Source of the DNA: Episyrphus balteatus | Lineage: Eukaryota; Arthropoda; Insecta; Diptera; Syrphidae | NCBI RefSeq assembly: GCF_945859705.1 | Contig: NC_079135.1 | Location: 126,474,551-126,538,550, forward strand | Length of the DNA: 64,000 bases | Direction: 5' to 3' | In this document: one piece after another, positions 1-13,500 of the stretch | Layout: each line of letters starts with the position of its first letter | Numbering within the stretch: the stretch's first letter is position 1 | Made by a program: the position numbers and the translations under genes | The notes under the pieces: generated by a model | The model's input: the letters and a program-made list of their open reading frames with translations, nothing else | Databases searched by the model: none | What the model was told of the DNA's origin: nothing

Positions 1-179
1 CTAACGCCTCAGAAAATATCGATTTTCGTGAAATACGAGCAATCTTCAGAGGCTTCCCGATTTTTATTTTTCCATTGTCGAATAAAAAAAAAGTATCAGA
101 ATATGTTCAGAAGAGCACAAGGCATAAACCATGAGTTGCACGCAGTGATCTGAAAGAAAAGTCCAAAAACGCTCCACTC
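1..179. mobile_element. End of a TIR element, truncated by window edge
   Basis: The sequence up to 179 is a diverged inverted copy of the repeat that opens the transposon block in the beta'COP intron (from 40120) and matches its far end (to 44281). The outer terminus reads GCTCCACTC followed by TA, as at 44273-44283, so a TA target duplication is likely. No coding sequence is visible. The rest of the element lies left of the window. Confidence 0.6.
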
Positions 180-1571
180 TACTCTATAGGTTCTTGCTTC
201 AGCATAAGTTTGCATGTTACGTTATACTAATATTTGCTTTGTTAGGTGAAATTGTTATTAGAGTTCCATTCCATTTTGGGTTAAAAAACTGTTAATTTTC
301 TTTGAGAATTTTGATAAATTTGATTGCATTTTAAAATTTGACATTTTAATAATCTAAAATGCATCACTTGAATTCGCTAACATATAGCTATACTTTTAAA
401 AACTTAAAAATGCAAACGCTTTAAAATCTCGAAACATGAAAAATGGACTTAAACCACTTTTAAATAAAATTGCTCATATTCAGCTTTAAGTCCAACTTAG
501 GTAGATTTTTTGACAAAAATCTAATGTGAACTATATCCAGCCATATTTACCATTAAAACTGGAAAGGTTTTCGCCCGTGGCCAGGTTAACACCTATTTTC
601 ATTTGTTATTAGCCTGGCCACGAGAAAAAAAATTGCAGTTGCAATCAATGGTTAAAATTTGAATCTTACTTCGGGCCAATTCCAGTCTAATGATCGTTTA
701 AGCAATTGTAAAACACTATTTGTTTTGCTTCTACAAATTCTAGGGGCTAGACATTCATGTAAAATATCATATCTCAGACTTTCGCCAAGATGAATTTTCG
801 TCTAAACAGCTAGTGTAATTATTATCCACAAATTAAATCAGAGAATACAACACAAACATTGCTGTTATTTATCCAAAGTTATCTCGTTTAATAATTTCAC
901 AAATTAGTGTGAACCTTAGACCCTCACGACTGCATTTTATCTATCTGAATCTTTGTGTTGAGATGTATAATCTTCTAATGCACCTAATTTTACCTAATTA
1001 CAAACAATGATATTAATTAGCCAACTTACAAAAATTAGAACCTCAAAACAAATTTACATATTCAATTATTATTATTTTAATTTTAAACACATGCCTTTCT
1101 TAGTTATCAAAATAGAATAATTAATATGACAGTAATTTGACAACAAAAATATTATAGACATATCTAATTTGTTCAACAAATTTTACGTATACCATAAATA
1201 CAACAAAAAACAATATAATTAGCTTCAATATGTCGTAGTTCAATACTAAACAACTATAGCTTTGCTTAGTATTATACAATTCATTTAGCATCAATTGGAT
1301 TGCGGCAATTTTGTTTTCCTCGTGCCAACCCATCTCTCAATTAATCATATCATCTGAATAAATATACTGCATTTTTGCTATATACCAATGAAATACTTTT
1401 GTTTACCTTTGGCATAGAGAATTTCAATACCAAACAACCCTCTTTTATAGTAAATGTAAAAATATACAATGTACCCCCAGGGCACTGCCATTCATGGATA
1501 GGCAACAGAACAGAATATCTAATAGAAAACTATAAACAAAAATAATTATTTTAAATGTATTTTATACTTAC
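180..1571. other. AT-rich DNA without a secure gene
   Basis: No secure gene. A hairpin lies at about 565-635 (arms around GTGGCCAGG and CCTGGCCAC). On the minus strand two exon-like stretches occur: 1121-1333 is a 70-codon frame with a hydrophobic tail, and about 1410-1490 has a frame containing WGYIVYFYIYYKR. Their phases do not join cleanly to each other or to the exon at 1572-1706. They may be exon remnants or chance frames. Confidence 0.4.
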
Positions 1572-1706
1572 TCGGCAATGTGTTTCATGGACCTCATCAG
1601 CTTGGAAGACATACGCAGAGACAAAACAACACAACAATGTGAAAAGTGGAAGCATTGCGGTAACAACACAGATATCATGGAAGCTGGCTAGGAAGTGTAC
1701 AACAAA
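1572..1706 (-). CDS. Internal exon of a possible PGAP2-like (Frag1/DRAM) membrane protein
   Basis: A 45-codon open stretch is bounded by an acceptor (GCAG, ending at 1707) and a strong donor (GTAAGT, starting at 1571), phase 0 on both sides. It encodes a transmembrane-like helix (VVTAMLPLFTLLCCFVSAYV) followed by HETHCR. A hydrophobic helix followed by a THC motif is how proteins related to post-GPI-attachment factor 2 (Frag1/DRAM/Sfk1 family, Golgi/ER membrane) begin. The expected next block (a PSISA-type motif) is not found downstream, so the gene would continue beyond position 1. The assignment rests on one exon and recollection of the family. A decayed copy is possible. Confidence 0.4.
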
Positions 1707-4700
1707 CTGCTTTTTCAAAATTGCCCCACACCGTCACATACGTACATGGAATTAGAAAGAAACAGAAAAAAAAAAAAAAATCAAAAACAATAATATAAAC
1801 AAATACAATTATTTCTATGAATTTTTTATTAGGTACAGAATTTTAAATTTAATGCAAAAGTACAATATAAAAATTAGGTTACAAATCAATAGATGAAAGA
1901 GAGAACAACTTTTGAGGATTGTGTTGAAGGTTTTTTTATTAATATCACCGTGAAACAAAAAACATAAATATCAAAAAATAAGATATACAAAACATTTTAT
2001 TCGTAATGTTTCTGGGTAACATCCGGATTTTTTGAGAAACAGATTTGCTATTTGCAGATTTGGTTAAAGTTGATCAGAATTTTTAACATTTGAATGGCTA
2101 TTTCGCAGTATTTGATTTTCGCCTTTTTTTAAATTATTGAAAATGAAGTTCACATTAAAATTTCATTTTAACATTTTGCAAATATTCTGTGGCGTACAAC
2201 TAATTAGACAGGATTTCAAGGTACAGAAAGGTACTATTGACATTTCCTCAAAGGAACAAGCATTTGATAGTAAACAATAGGAAAAATGTGATTTTTTAGA
2301 TGAAACGAAAGTAAACAGAATGTTCGAGGTCACAGAAATTCAAACCAATGTTTACTCGCCCCATCGTCAGGGATGGAGGAGAAAATGTTCTGATTTGGGG
2401 GAATGTGTGGAGTTGGCCCGATTTAAGAAATTGATGGGAAAAAAAACCTCGATAATACAGCATCCTTGCTGTTGCTGGCTTGTCGTTTACATAAAAAAAT
2501 ATCTACCGATTATATTAAAATTTCATCAGCTCTACGTTTCTTTCCACACGTCGGTCTTTATTCAATTCATACATTAAGCTTACGGCAGTTGGCCTGCATC
2601 ACAACCTAATTGAGAACGTGCAAACGAAAAATAAGCTTAAATATAAAAAATACCCAAAGGTAGTAAATACTAATTGACGGAACAAAGATTTGATAAATTC
2701 TAAAGCTTAAAAAACGCAGTCTGTCTATAGTTAATAATAAATATTTAAAAAAAAATATGTATTTTACTTTTTTCACATGTAATTTTTTTTACTTCAACCA
2801 AAATTAACTAAAATAGTGCCAACAACAAAATCGTTTCTTCTTGCACGATATTGCATACTTTTTTATGCTTGAACATGAGTTTTGTGAAGAAAATCGTCTT
2901 ATATTGAAACATATTTTTTAAGAAATTGGTTAGGTATCATCAAAACCATCAAATTTATTGAATCGTTTTATAAAAAACACTACATAAAAGCCGGTTTCAA
3001 TACATACCACTTGAATTAATTTTGAATTTTTAAAGGTTTAAATTTGTCAGATGTCATAAAAAGTTGACTTAAGTTCAGGTGACCCGCTTTGTACCATTTG
3101 TGTTGACATTTTTTTTTCTATAGGTTTAACTGTTAGAGCAAACATTAACAAATAACTAAGTCATCAAAACTATTTGCATGATACCTACATACTTTTAAAA
3201 GTTATCTTCAAAAAATAAATGCGTTGTGAAATGATTCAGCCCTATAAGCCATTTTATTTTTTGAATAAACACGAATTAAAAAATAACAACTAACAACTAA
3301 ATTTAAAGAAAAATACCTAAACTTTCTTCTTAGTATTAATTTATTTCATTTAAGAGAAAATAAAAAGAGGTTCTGTCGTTGAACCACCCAGAAACCCTTA
3401 ATTAATTTAATTTCATCAAAATGTATGCCTTTTTAATGAACGAAAGTGATTGAGACTTCTCCAAATTATTTTGTAAATCTTCAATTTTAATAGTGCTAAC
3501 CTACTTCAGAACAAAATTGATAACGAATTTTTTCGTGTCCGATTTCGTTGTATCATTTTTGTATACGATTTAATAAGGCTTAAGTTTCAACAAAGGATAA
3601 TTCAATTTATATTGAAATCATGAGGCTATACCTTATGTATGTTTGGAGCAAAAAATGAAATTAGAATCCTTTATACTATACCCTAATTGCTTTAATTGTA
3701 TTTTCTGATACTTTTCATCATAATGATGATGGTCTAGAAAGTAAGATAACATGGTTGAGTTTTAATGATAAACACACAACTTTCCAAACTATCGGAAAAC
3801 AAATTGGCATTAAATGGCGACTGAAACAATTTATGTGTAGAATAACTCTAGATACTACTTGACACCTACTACATTTTTGTAGTATTTTAAGTAATGAAAA
3901 TAACAAAATAATAAACACCAAACGTCTAACTAATATCAAGAAGTAAGCTTAAATTGGCTATCAATAGCTTTATCTTAACGAATCAGGATAATACCAACTG
4001 AACTACAAATATCATCGGATATTATCTAACTCTTACGATAATTCTAAATTAAATATTAAAACTAGGCTTATTCTCAGATATAACATCATATCTTAAACAC
4101 ATTCAACAAATTTTTTACAAATGAATTAAACCAAAATTCTTCCAAAGGTTCCTGATCCAAAGAAAATTTTGTACTACATGGCCAACACATAATCGTTTTT
4201 ATCATACAAAAAATACCAAACAAGAATTTCATTGGAAATATTTGATGTTAAAAAATTGTACTGTAGATTAGATTATAAGCTTCCGTGCACAACTCGCAGA
4301 GTTTTAAGATACATCTTCTTTTGTAGCCATCAATCCAGACGGGACCAAATATCGTTCAAAGAACATTTCACTCGAATAGTTGTGGTTTTTGCCTTTTCTA
4401 TCCGCATCCGCAGTTTAAGTTAACAGGTGTTATAAGCTTTTAACAGGTATGTATTACAAAATGGTTAAAAAAAAACAAAAACGTTACTACCTACTTCTGA
4501 AAAATCTTCACTTATCTTCACGCTGCCCTTAAATCCTTTCGATCAGTCTCCCCAAACTCCTTTATAATTCAAACTAAAAAACATTTCAACGAAATAAAAA
4601 TGTTCATCTATCATGTTTTTATAACCATGGCTTCTTATCAATATCAATCTGATCAAACTGCCTCTAAAATGTTCTCAAATTGTGATACCTACCTACTATC

Positions 4701-5415
4701 TAGATAATTATGTAGACATACTATAAGACTTGGTCTAAGTCAAGTCTGTTTGATGTTTTACCAAACAACCCATTTTAACCTAACCTAGTTTTTTTAACGG
4801 ACTAATATTCAAATCTTTTGTTTAATTAATTCATTAATTAATATTTAAATCGAAATAAAGTGATCAAACAAAAGTTTTCATCCTCTTTATTCGTTTTAAA
4901 CAAGTATTTTGAAGGATAATAAATTAAAAAGATAATAAGAAAACTTTTAACATTTTTCTTTAAGTTTATGATTATTTTTGTAATGTTGTGAAAATATTAC
5001 CTACCAAAAAATTACACAACAATTGGGGGGAAGAGAACAAAAAAAAACTAAAACACCGCAATCGTTTGGACTTAATAAGCAAATAATGTTTACATACAAA
5101 ATGTATGGAAAAATAGTTGAGAACAAGAATCATCTAAAAAAGATTTAAATTAAATTTTTCCCAAAAGTTGTTAATATTTAAGATAACCAACTTTAAAAAG
5201 TACAAAAAAAAATACGCAAATACCAAAATAAAAATCAATAAAACGTGAAAAAAAAAACAATTCGGGATTGGGAAGAGTTATCCTAATTTTTGCGTCGTTC
5301 TGCAATCATTCGATGTCCTTCAATTTCTATAGGAAATTCTTATTGGAAAAATTGATACAACAAACTTTTTTACCTAATTTTTTCCAAAATATAAATTTAG
5401 ACAAAAAATAATTAC
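1707..5415. other. AT-rich DNA, no recognised gene
   Basis: Long AT-rich sequence with many homopolymers. I see no frame with coding character and no recognisable transposon ends. If the exons at 1572-1706 and 5416-5505 belong to one gene, this is its intron (phase 0/0). Confidence 0.5.
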
Positions 5416-5505
5416 CTTTTCTGGGCTATTTGAATCTTTTTTGTTGGAATTTTCCTCAACTTTTTTGCTTTGAATTTCATCGTTTGTCGTCGTCATGTTG
5501 TTCAT
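5416..5505 (-). CDS. Candidate first coding exon, unidentified
   Basis: ATG at 5505 (a second in-frame ATG at 5496) opens 30 codons rich in Asn, Lys, Glu, Ser and Thr (ends NSPEK), stopping at a good donor (AAG|GTAATT) at 5415. Upstream on this strand lies pyrimidine-rich and then less AT-rich sequence compatible with a promoter and 5' UTR. It could be the N-terminus of the gene with the exon at 1572-1706, since phases agree, but nothing else links them. Low-complexity composition means it may not be real. Confidence 0.3.
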
Positions 5506-7085
5506 TTTTTTTTTTTGTGATTATCTTTTTGATTCGTATGTCCTTTTTTATAGGTAAATTCTGTTTTTCTTTTTTACTCAACACTTTTGCCTTAAATCAG
5601 ATGATTTATGTATTATATTTTTAACCTTATTATAGAAAAATTATCATCAACACATCAAGAATGATTAAAATTTTTCTCTCCCAGCTGCAGCACCACCGCC
5701 AGCAGATGTATGTACATGCGAATATGGATCAAGATCAAGTTGAATGTGGGGAGAAGAAAAAAAAACACACAAAAAACCGTTGTTATACAACAAAATTAAT
5801 TAACTTTTATTTTTTCTTAGAACTTTTTTAACAACAAATTGCGGACAACAACGATAAATGCGAACTTTGTGTGAAATTTTCTTCTTTTTTTTTGCAATTT
5901 ATTATCTTTCTGTATTTTGTGCGGAGGAGGAAGAAAATTCGATTTTTCACCGCTGTCGTCGTCCGTCTTTTACCTGTGCGATGAAAATCCTGTCAGTGGA
6001 AAAACGAAAAAGCGGCGTCGAAAACGTTGGTCTTTTTATCGATCCAAGTGACATCTGGGTGGTTGGCGAAAATACTAAAACATAGAAAAACAGCTGTTTT
6101 TTGACATTTGAGATAAGGGTTGCCATAAAGATCTTATTCGATTTAAAAATAAAAGAAAAATGCAATAAATTTTTAAATTCGAAAAGAACAACGTGAATTT
6201 TTTTAATGAGCTCTTATAAATACGTGTCAATTGAATTTGGTTATTTCAAAATTATTTTCAACAGAAAAAAAATGACTTTCGGACTACAAATATTTTTCAC
6301 GCAAAAATGATCCCAGCGGCCTTTTTTGTAGTCGGTCGGGGACAGTTTTGAAGGCTCTCCCAAATCAACGATGACAGAAAAGGTTATATCTTCCGAACGC
6401 TTGTTTTGACAATTCGGGGACTAATGTTAGTTTGAAGAAAAGTGCAACAGCTACCGTAATTCTTAATTATTGTTTTAAATTACCGACGAAAATGCACAAA
6501 AACTGGATAAACCACGCACACTAATTACAATGAGAGGTCTATTTAATTTTCATTTGATAGCTCTAACACCAAAGAAAAAGTACCTCTTTGTTTGTTTGTT
6601 TGCGGCCCACGTCACTCATTGAAAGTGGATAGCGTCCCGAGCGTCCCCTGTCAAAGCATATGGCGTTTGCAAATGTGTTAGGCCTAGTTGCACAAACGTA
6701 ATTCAGAAGTTCGGGAATCAAACTTGTCAATTTCGGTGGATTGACTGTATTTCGACTTTGGTTTGGCATAGATTAGGCTGTTTTAAATTTAATTTTCACT
6801 TTGAACCAGTGCTAAGCCTCAGTTTTACCATTGATTTCAGAAGATAAATAAATGCTGAACATTTTCTAAGGTTTTAAGGTGGGTGTCCCATCTGGAAAAG
6901 AGAAAAAACAATTTGTTTTGAACTGGCACAATTTGTGGTCACAATTTTTATTTTATTAAAAAGATGATATGGCATCCCTACCTTTTCTATCATTTGACAT
7001 TTCATGTGTCACCTGTCAAACTATCGTGGGTTTTTTTCTATTTTGCAGTAGGAAGGTTATGAAATTTTACCAAGAAAATTAAAAA
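5506..7085. other. Gene-free stretch with repeat fragments, upstream of mRpL22
   Basis: About 5930-6080 is the least AT-rich part and could be a promoter or 5' UTR of a minus-strand gene. About 6385-6525 resembles the small TIR element at 56460-56812 (shared ACCGACGAAAA and ATAAACCACGCACAC blocks). About 6685-6850 resembles 39245-39405 (shared ATTTCGGTGGATT, TTGAACCAGTGCTAA and GATTTCAGAAGATAAA). The last part is the mRpL22 promoter and 5' leader. No tRNA or other RNA gene is seen. Confidence 0.5.
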
Positions 7086-7861
7086 ATGAATTCTTTAATT
7101 AAACAAATCTCTCTCCTCTGCATAAATAAGCAATTAACAACCACAACTAAATTCCTAATCCCTGCCTGTTCATTTCATACAAGTGACACATTAAATAAGC
7201 GATGGAATAAATACAATACCGGACCACAAAAATTCTTGCAAAACAACAAGGTTGTCCATCCACCACAAACACCCGATGAGGAACCAAGAAAAGCGGTAAT
7301 ATCACTTTGAAATAAAACAAAACAGAATTTATTTAAAGATGCCTTATTTACCATTTAGTATGTTTGTCATATGACAACCAACATTAAATACAGTCCCGAT
7401 AAAATGTGGTACATTGCTTCAATGGTTCGTGGTCTATCAGTCGATGAAGCTGTTAAACAACTTAGTTTTGTTCTAATGAAAGGAGGTCGTTATGTAAAAC
7501 AAACGATTTTAGAAGCTCAAGATATGGCTATAAAGAGACACAATGTTGAATACAAGAGTAATTTGTGGGTTTGTAAGTTCTTCTAAACTTTGTTCGTTTT
7601 ACCGGTTGTGTTTAATATGGTTAGAATTTTCTTCTTTCAGCTGAATCATTTGTTGGTAAAGGTCGTTATTATAAAGGAATGAGACGTCATGCTCGTGGAC
7701 GTTATGGTGTAGTAGAATACAAACATTGTCATTACTTTGTTCGATTGGAAGAAGGCGAACCACCAAAGCATTATTACTTACCTCAACCAGCTACACCTGA
7801 AGATCAATTTAATAAATGGATGGAACAAATGCGAAACAGGAAGATTACCAGTTCGTTGTAA
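7086..7861 (+). CDS. mRpL22: Mitochondrial ribosomal protein uL22m (L22)
   Basis: Three exons, 7086-7295, 7359-7572 and 7641-7861, joined by GT-AG introns of 63 and 68 bp, give 214 codons. The protein lines the exit tunnel of the mitochondrial large ribosomal subunit. The first 30 or so residues are rich in Thr, Lys, Leu and Ser and lack acidic residues, as expected of a mitochondrial targeting sequence. The L22 core follows (SPDKMWYIASMVRGLSVDEA, then GGRYVKQTILEAQ), and the C-terminal part contains GKGRYYKGMRRHARGRYG, the conserved basic loop of uL22. The ATG at 7086 is the first in frame. A polyadenylation signal (AATAAA) lies at 7931-7936. The frame looks intact. Confidence 0.93.
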
Positions 7862-9954
7862 ATTTAGAATTTTTGTTATACCTAATTTAGTTTAAAATAT
7901 TGTTCAAAGAAAGTTTGTGGAAACAGCAATAATAAATTTGCGATTAGGTCACATTGCCATCCCAGACAGATAACTTATTTATTTTTATAGTTGCAGAGTT
8001 CGCTTATCAGATATGCCGGTAAAATATTGGCAACTTTACAAAATTATTAGGTTGGATCCTATTAGAATTTATATTAGAAAGCAAAAAGAAAAAGGAGGCC
8101 AATTTGGAAGTTCCCGAAAGGCCTTCCTTCAGTCGAAAGAATTTTCAAATGAAACCACCACCGGCCCTACTCTGTATTTCGTTCCGAAAGTTAATCCTAT
8201 TCAAAAGTGCTTTCCGTTCCGCTTTTGAATTGGTACTCTGTAAAACCTTTGAAATGGGAAAAAATAGAACTTAATACTATTTCAACTTTTTGGAATTCTG
8301 AATTATTTCTTCAAATCAAGTGACCAAAACAAATAAAAAACGAGTTGGGTAAGAAATTATTATAATAATTATAAAATTAGTTTAATATAAAACGAAGACA
8401 AATAGATTTGGTTGCACTAAGATGCAGATATAAATTAATAACGGATTGAGAGAACAATTATTAAATTTTTGCAGGTTGGAATCCCACATCGGCCTGCGGG
8501 GTTCTTTCACATTTATTTCTGATACAAATCCCTTCCATTAATATTGGCGTCATGGACTCTCAAATTTCTATGAATCAATTCGGTATACAAACACGCGAAT
8601 TCTATCAACATACCTATTACAAATATTTTTGGAAGTAAACTTTAGCTTCAAGATTCTCTATAAATAAATTTTATTTACCTACTTAATTTGTTACTATCAC
8701 TAAGATTTACTTTCAAAAAAGCAACGTTTTAGATATTCCTTGTGCATTCCGCTATCACATTTATTGTAGAAAAAAATTTTTCTTATTCGAATATATTTTG
8801 CCATTCGAAAACGAATAACGGGGTACGAAAATTCCACTTTCGGAATTCTCATTTCGAAAGAAGTAGATTTAAATTCGCTTTAGAAATAAATTGTTTTTAG
8901 AAAATTTTTATTTTCGAAACGTTGGTAACTATAAAAAAAACTTCAGGTTGGGTCCTCCTTTTAGAAATTATAAAAAAAAAATTGTCAATTCGAAATTTCC
9001 CAAAAACCATTTCTCCATGAATTCAGACCAAAAATTATTTAAATGAAATCTTCGTATGCATCGAAACTGAACTACTGGTTAAACTTTTGAGGATCTGAAG
9101 GCTAAGATGCTACTGATTCGGTCCAATGCCGAATTTGTGCTATTTTTTTTTATTAATGTATCGGGTTGCTATAAGAGCACATCCGTCTTCACTAAGAAGC
9201 ACCGAACGAACAGTTAATTGTATGAAGATTTTCTGACTCAATTGACGTAGTTCATAAGATAACGGGTTGTGAATCACGTAAAAGAAAGTGGATTTTGCGT
9301 ATGCTGCGGATATGAAGATTATATTAAACGTCAAGTGATATAGTGCAATCTTCTATGCTTGCTAGGCCAACTATGTACTTTCAACGACCTAACATAAACA
9401 AGTACGTTTTGTTTTTGCAATTAATTGGTTTTTCAGGCTAAAGAAACAGCTATTACAAAGATTTCCATCCTCTTAATTACTGCGTTAATGTCATTTACAA
9501 AGCTTACAGCTGTGCCAACTAGACAAATTCTTTGGCCACTTCAGAGTTATGTTGGCTGTCATGAACACAAATTTCCTTGAGAATGTTTCCCTAGTTTCGA
9601 ACATGGAACGCAAATGATCATTAAATTTTCGATAGTGTCAATTCAATTTAGAAAAGATCAACAACATTGGTGAAGGACTTTTATGACAGTACATCACAAT
9701 TTTGGCAATTTTTAAAGTTTCGATTAATACTCTTTTAATATAGAGGAAACAAGGGTGAGCATCAATATAAGGCGTTTTGGTTAAGCAGAGATACATAAAC
9801 CGGGCTGGTTCAATAAACTCATGAGTAAAGGTTCAATAAACTAATGAGTAAAGGACTTGTACGTTCTCAGAAAAAGCTTGATACGATTTTACAGACTATG
9901 CTCAAAAGATTTACTTACTTAGCTAAAAGCCTCTCCACAAAGCTCAGTTCCTAG
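7862..9954. other. Intergenic, no recognised gene
   Basis: After the mRpL22 3' end the sequence is AT-rich. The frame at 8013-8228 has no family resemblance. Short motifs recur (GGTTGGATCCT near 8051 and GGTTGGGTCCT near 8946, and several TTTCGAAA-type blocks between 8100 and 8990), suggesting old repeat DNA. A sequence near 8473 resembles a tRNA B box but has no partner A box. Confidence 0.5.
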
Positions 9955-10234
9955 CTAGCTGTCTTCAGTTGCGCACATCAAGTTGGTTGAGGTTGTTCTC
10001 CAACTGAGCGCGCCAACTAAGATGAAGTCTTCCTCTTCCACGTTGTTTATCGGGGTTAAATACGAAGTATTCATACGCTCCACAGGACCCAGCCATCTGA
10101 ACTGCTGAATTTTTACTTTTTGGCCAGGTAGATTTTGCCGTAAAACCCATATAGCTGGTAGTTGTGTATCTTCTTTGCCCGCTGTCCGTTGATGCACACT
10201 CGACCGAGCATAATCCAAAGAATCTTTCCCTCAA
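9955..10234 (-). pseudogene. 3' end of a non-LTR retrotransposon reverse transcriptase, frameshifted
   Basis: Two overlapping frames together give the familiar C-terminal tail of a LINE polyprotein: FRWLGPVERMN in one frame, then RGRGRLHLSWRAQLENNLN in the other, followed by a short run to stops. The frame change near 10070 and the absence of upstream RT domains mark a dead 5'-truncated copy. It lies just downstream of the ZAD zinc-finger gene on the same strand. The clade is uncertain. Confidence 0.65.
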
Positions 10235-10500
10235 AGCAGGACTCGGAGTCGTTTTTGTGTCGTTTTAGTACAAACAACTTACGTAATAGGGATGAATATA
10301 ATAAGCTTAATGTTTAGCAACCAATATTACAATATACATTATGTTATATTTATATTTCTAATAGAAAATCTTTAGTTTTAATATTCACAAGTAAATTAAG
10401 TAGTAAATTCAGGCAAAGCCTATATTATTATGTAACAAGTATATGAAAAATATTTATATTTACAAATCATACTGTGTATGATTATTAAGTTACTCCACTC

Positions 10501-13500
10501 TCACATGTAATGTGTAAGAATATGCTTATCGAAAGCCTTTCGCGAATCAAAATACTTTGTACACTCATTGCACGTTTTACTGATTGTATCATGTTTATCG
10601 TGCATATGTTTGTAGTACTCCGCAGCAGTCGAATGACTCTCACCACACATATCACAAGAATTCAATTCACCCATTGTCACTTCGTGCACATTCAACATGT
10701 GCAATTTTAAATCCCTTGTATCATATTGCCCAACATTGCAAGTAGGGCATTGAAAATCCATATTCTGGGGATCAATGTGTTGGGCTTTTACGTGTTGAAT
10801 GAGATTTTCCCTAAATGAATCATACAATTTAATACCTTCTCACAAATGAAAAAAAAAGTAACCTCACCTTATAGTAAACGTCTCACCACATTTCTTGCAA
10901 GGCAGATCTTCAATTTTATGCGTTTGCAAATGAAAGAGAAGCTTGAATTTCTTCTCGAATGTCACCTGGCAGATGTCACATTGGAAATTTCTATGCGAAT
11001 CATGGACTTCCATATGCTTCGCATAATTGGATTTCGTATCAAAAGACTCGGTGCACATGTTACACGAGAAATTCAACTCAGTTGAACTTGCTGTTGTATT
11101 TTGTTCGTGAAGTTTCATGTGCGTTTGCAGAGAGTACTTGGTACCCATTGATTTATGGCACACACCACAGGTGAATTTTATTCGATCGGCTTCTCGATCA
11201 TCATCGTGATCCTTGGACATATGGCGCTAAAAAATATTTAAAATATAATAATTAAATCCCTTCGATTACTATTTTCAATTTACCATCAGAGCATCCTTGG
11301 TGACGCAAGCACTATCACAAAGAGGGCATTTATAAGGCTTCTCACCGGTGTGCAGTCTCCGATGGATATTCAGAACAGTTTTCCTCGCAAAAGACTTATC
11401 ACAATGATCACACTTGAATGGACGTTCGCCTGAATGAACAAGCATGTGAGTTTTGAGAGAAGTTGGATGGGTAAAAACAGCTTCGCATATGAGACACTCA
11501 ATTTTGCTACTTGTCCGAAGTACCTTAAGATTTTCTCTTTGAGCTCTTGTTGTTCCCTTTTTACTAATCGAAATTTGTGTGACCTTTTCATGGTCACTAT
11601 TCTTTTCTTCACTTACGTCACTCAATTCATTCTCATCCTCATAGTCAATTTTTGCTTTCTTTTTCCGTCTTTTTGAAGCACGAAGTTTTCTTTTTGTTTG
11701 CTTTTCCACTACTGGAGTTTGATCTTCTGTTTTCACTTCTATCTTCACCTCATCTGGCACTTCATTGGCAATCTTTTGTTCAGCACTTGGTTTCACTTTA
11801 GCTTTTACCAGTTCCTCACCACCTTCGTGGGTTTGCAAGTGATAAAGCAATTGGAACTTTTTTTCAAATGTTCTCTGACAGACATCACATTCGAATATTT
11901 TGTGCATATTATGGGTCTCAGCATGAGTGCAGAGCTCCCATTTATTGGGGAAACCTTTATGACAAACTTTACAAGAGTATTTCAAAAGTACTTTTTGTTG
12001 TGTTACTGGTTCAGTAGAACCAACACCATCTCGTCCTTCTGTTGGTGTTTTTTCTTTTCTTTTGCGAATTATTTTCCGTCGCACTTTTGATACATTAAAA
12101 TGTGTTTTCATGTGAGAAGCTAGAGAGTATTTCGAACATCGAGATTTATTGCAAATTGAACAAATGTAGGAAACCTTGTCACGGCGAAAATTTGCTCCCA
12201 CTTCTTCGACATGGTCTTTTTGTAAGTGACGCTGTAATAAGATATCAATTTCAAGATAATACATTAAAGAAACAAATTTAAAATCGATGTTCAAGGTATC
12301 TATTGAATAATGGCGGCAAATCCCGGCATGATAACCCTGGTTTTCTTATCCAGCGAATAGGCCTTATCACGAATTCCATTCCTATCGGAAATTTTCTACG
12401 ATTCCCAAAAAAAAAAAACATGTGTGCAATTTACACGTGGTAGAAGTGAAACCTTAAAAAATCATTTTTCTTGCAAAAAAAAAAAATAGAAAAAATCTAC
12501 CATTTTTATTCTATCACCTTCAAATCCATGTTTTTTATATGACAACCTATATAAATCTTATATCATCTGAAAGCTTATTGTCTAAGCTCAAAATATATAT
12601 ATCGATCAGTTCTATGAGACATCTACAAAAAGAGCTAGAATTTTTTAAACTCGATGAAATTTCATCTAAAAAGCAAAAAAAACATTTATTTTTATGTTCT
12701 CATGATTCAAATCGATTTTTTTGTTTGACAACCTATAAGAAATTTTATACCATGTGAAAGCTTATTGTTTCACCTTGTATAATGATGTATAAATCTTATT
12801 TCAAAGATGTCTACAAGAGAAGTTAGAATTTTTTAAAGTCAACCATGTCGAATTTCCAGACTGAGATTACGGTACTTCCTACACTGATAGCTGGTCATCG
12901 CCAACAGATCTCCACAGGTGTTTTGAGGTATTTTTAATTTTTTTCAATTTAAGATTGTGTAACTTGTAGAGCACGTAACGTTATGTGTGATATATCAAAT
13001 GAAAGGTTATGTTAGCAGCATGCGTATTAAAGTTAAATCAAATTTTTATGTGCACTAGATCAAAAGATATAACGTGTGTTGGAAAAGAACATCTTTTTAC
13101 CGTTATCTCCGAAATTTGAATATGAAATTAATTGAAATACAATACAAATATATAAAAATACAATGTACAATAATATATTATTTAATTACCTATCTACAGT
13201 ACAAATTTCATTCATCTATCTATTAAAACAAAAAAGTTATAACAAGTTGAAGTCGTGTCGCGTTTTCGTTTCATTTTGTTTCAAATCACTACGATACTAA
13301 AGAAGTTTTCACTTCAAAATCATAAAATCCGATCGTAGTGACGATTTGTATGAAATTTCTTATTACGAACGACTTCCGTGATTGTTTTTTCGGGAATCGC
13401 AGCAACATACAATACGAATGGAATTCAAGATAGTGCCGAACCCTTTAAGCAGAACCGAAGAAAAGTAGACGCGCACTACACCGTTTGGGAAGTACGGATA

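Noticed and set aside
5858..6165. Overlapping frames on both strands near 6 kb
   Set aside because: No family resemblance; the region is less AT-rich and looks like promoter/5' UTR sequence.
8013..8228. 71-codon frame as a small gene
   Set aside because: No family resemblance, no splice or leader context; lies in repeat-like DNA.
8440..8510. tRNA-derived SINE around GGTTGGAATCCCA
   Set aside because: No A-box partner at the right distance and no second copy in the window.
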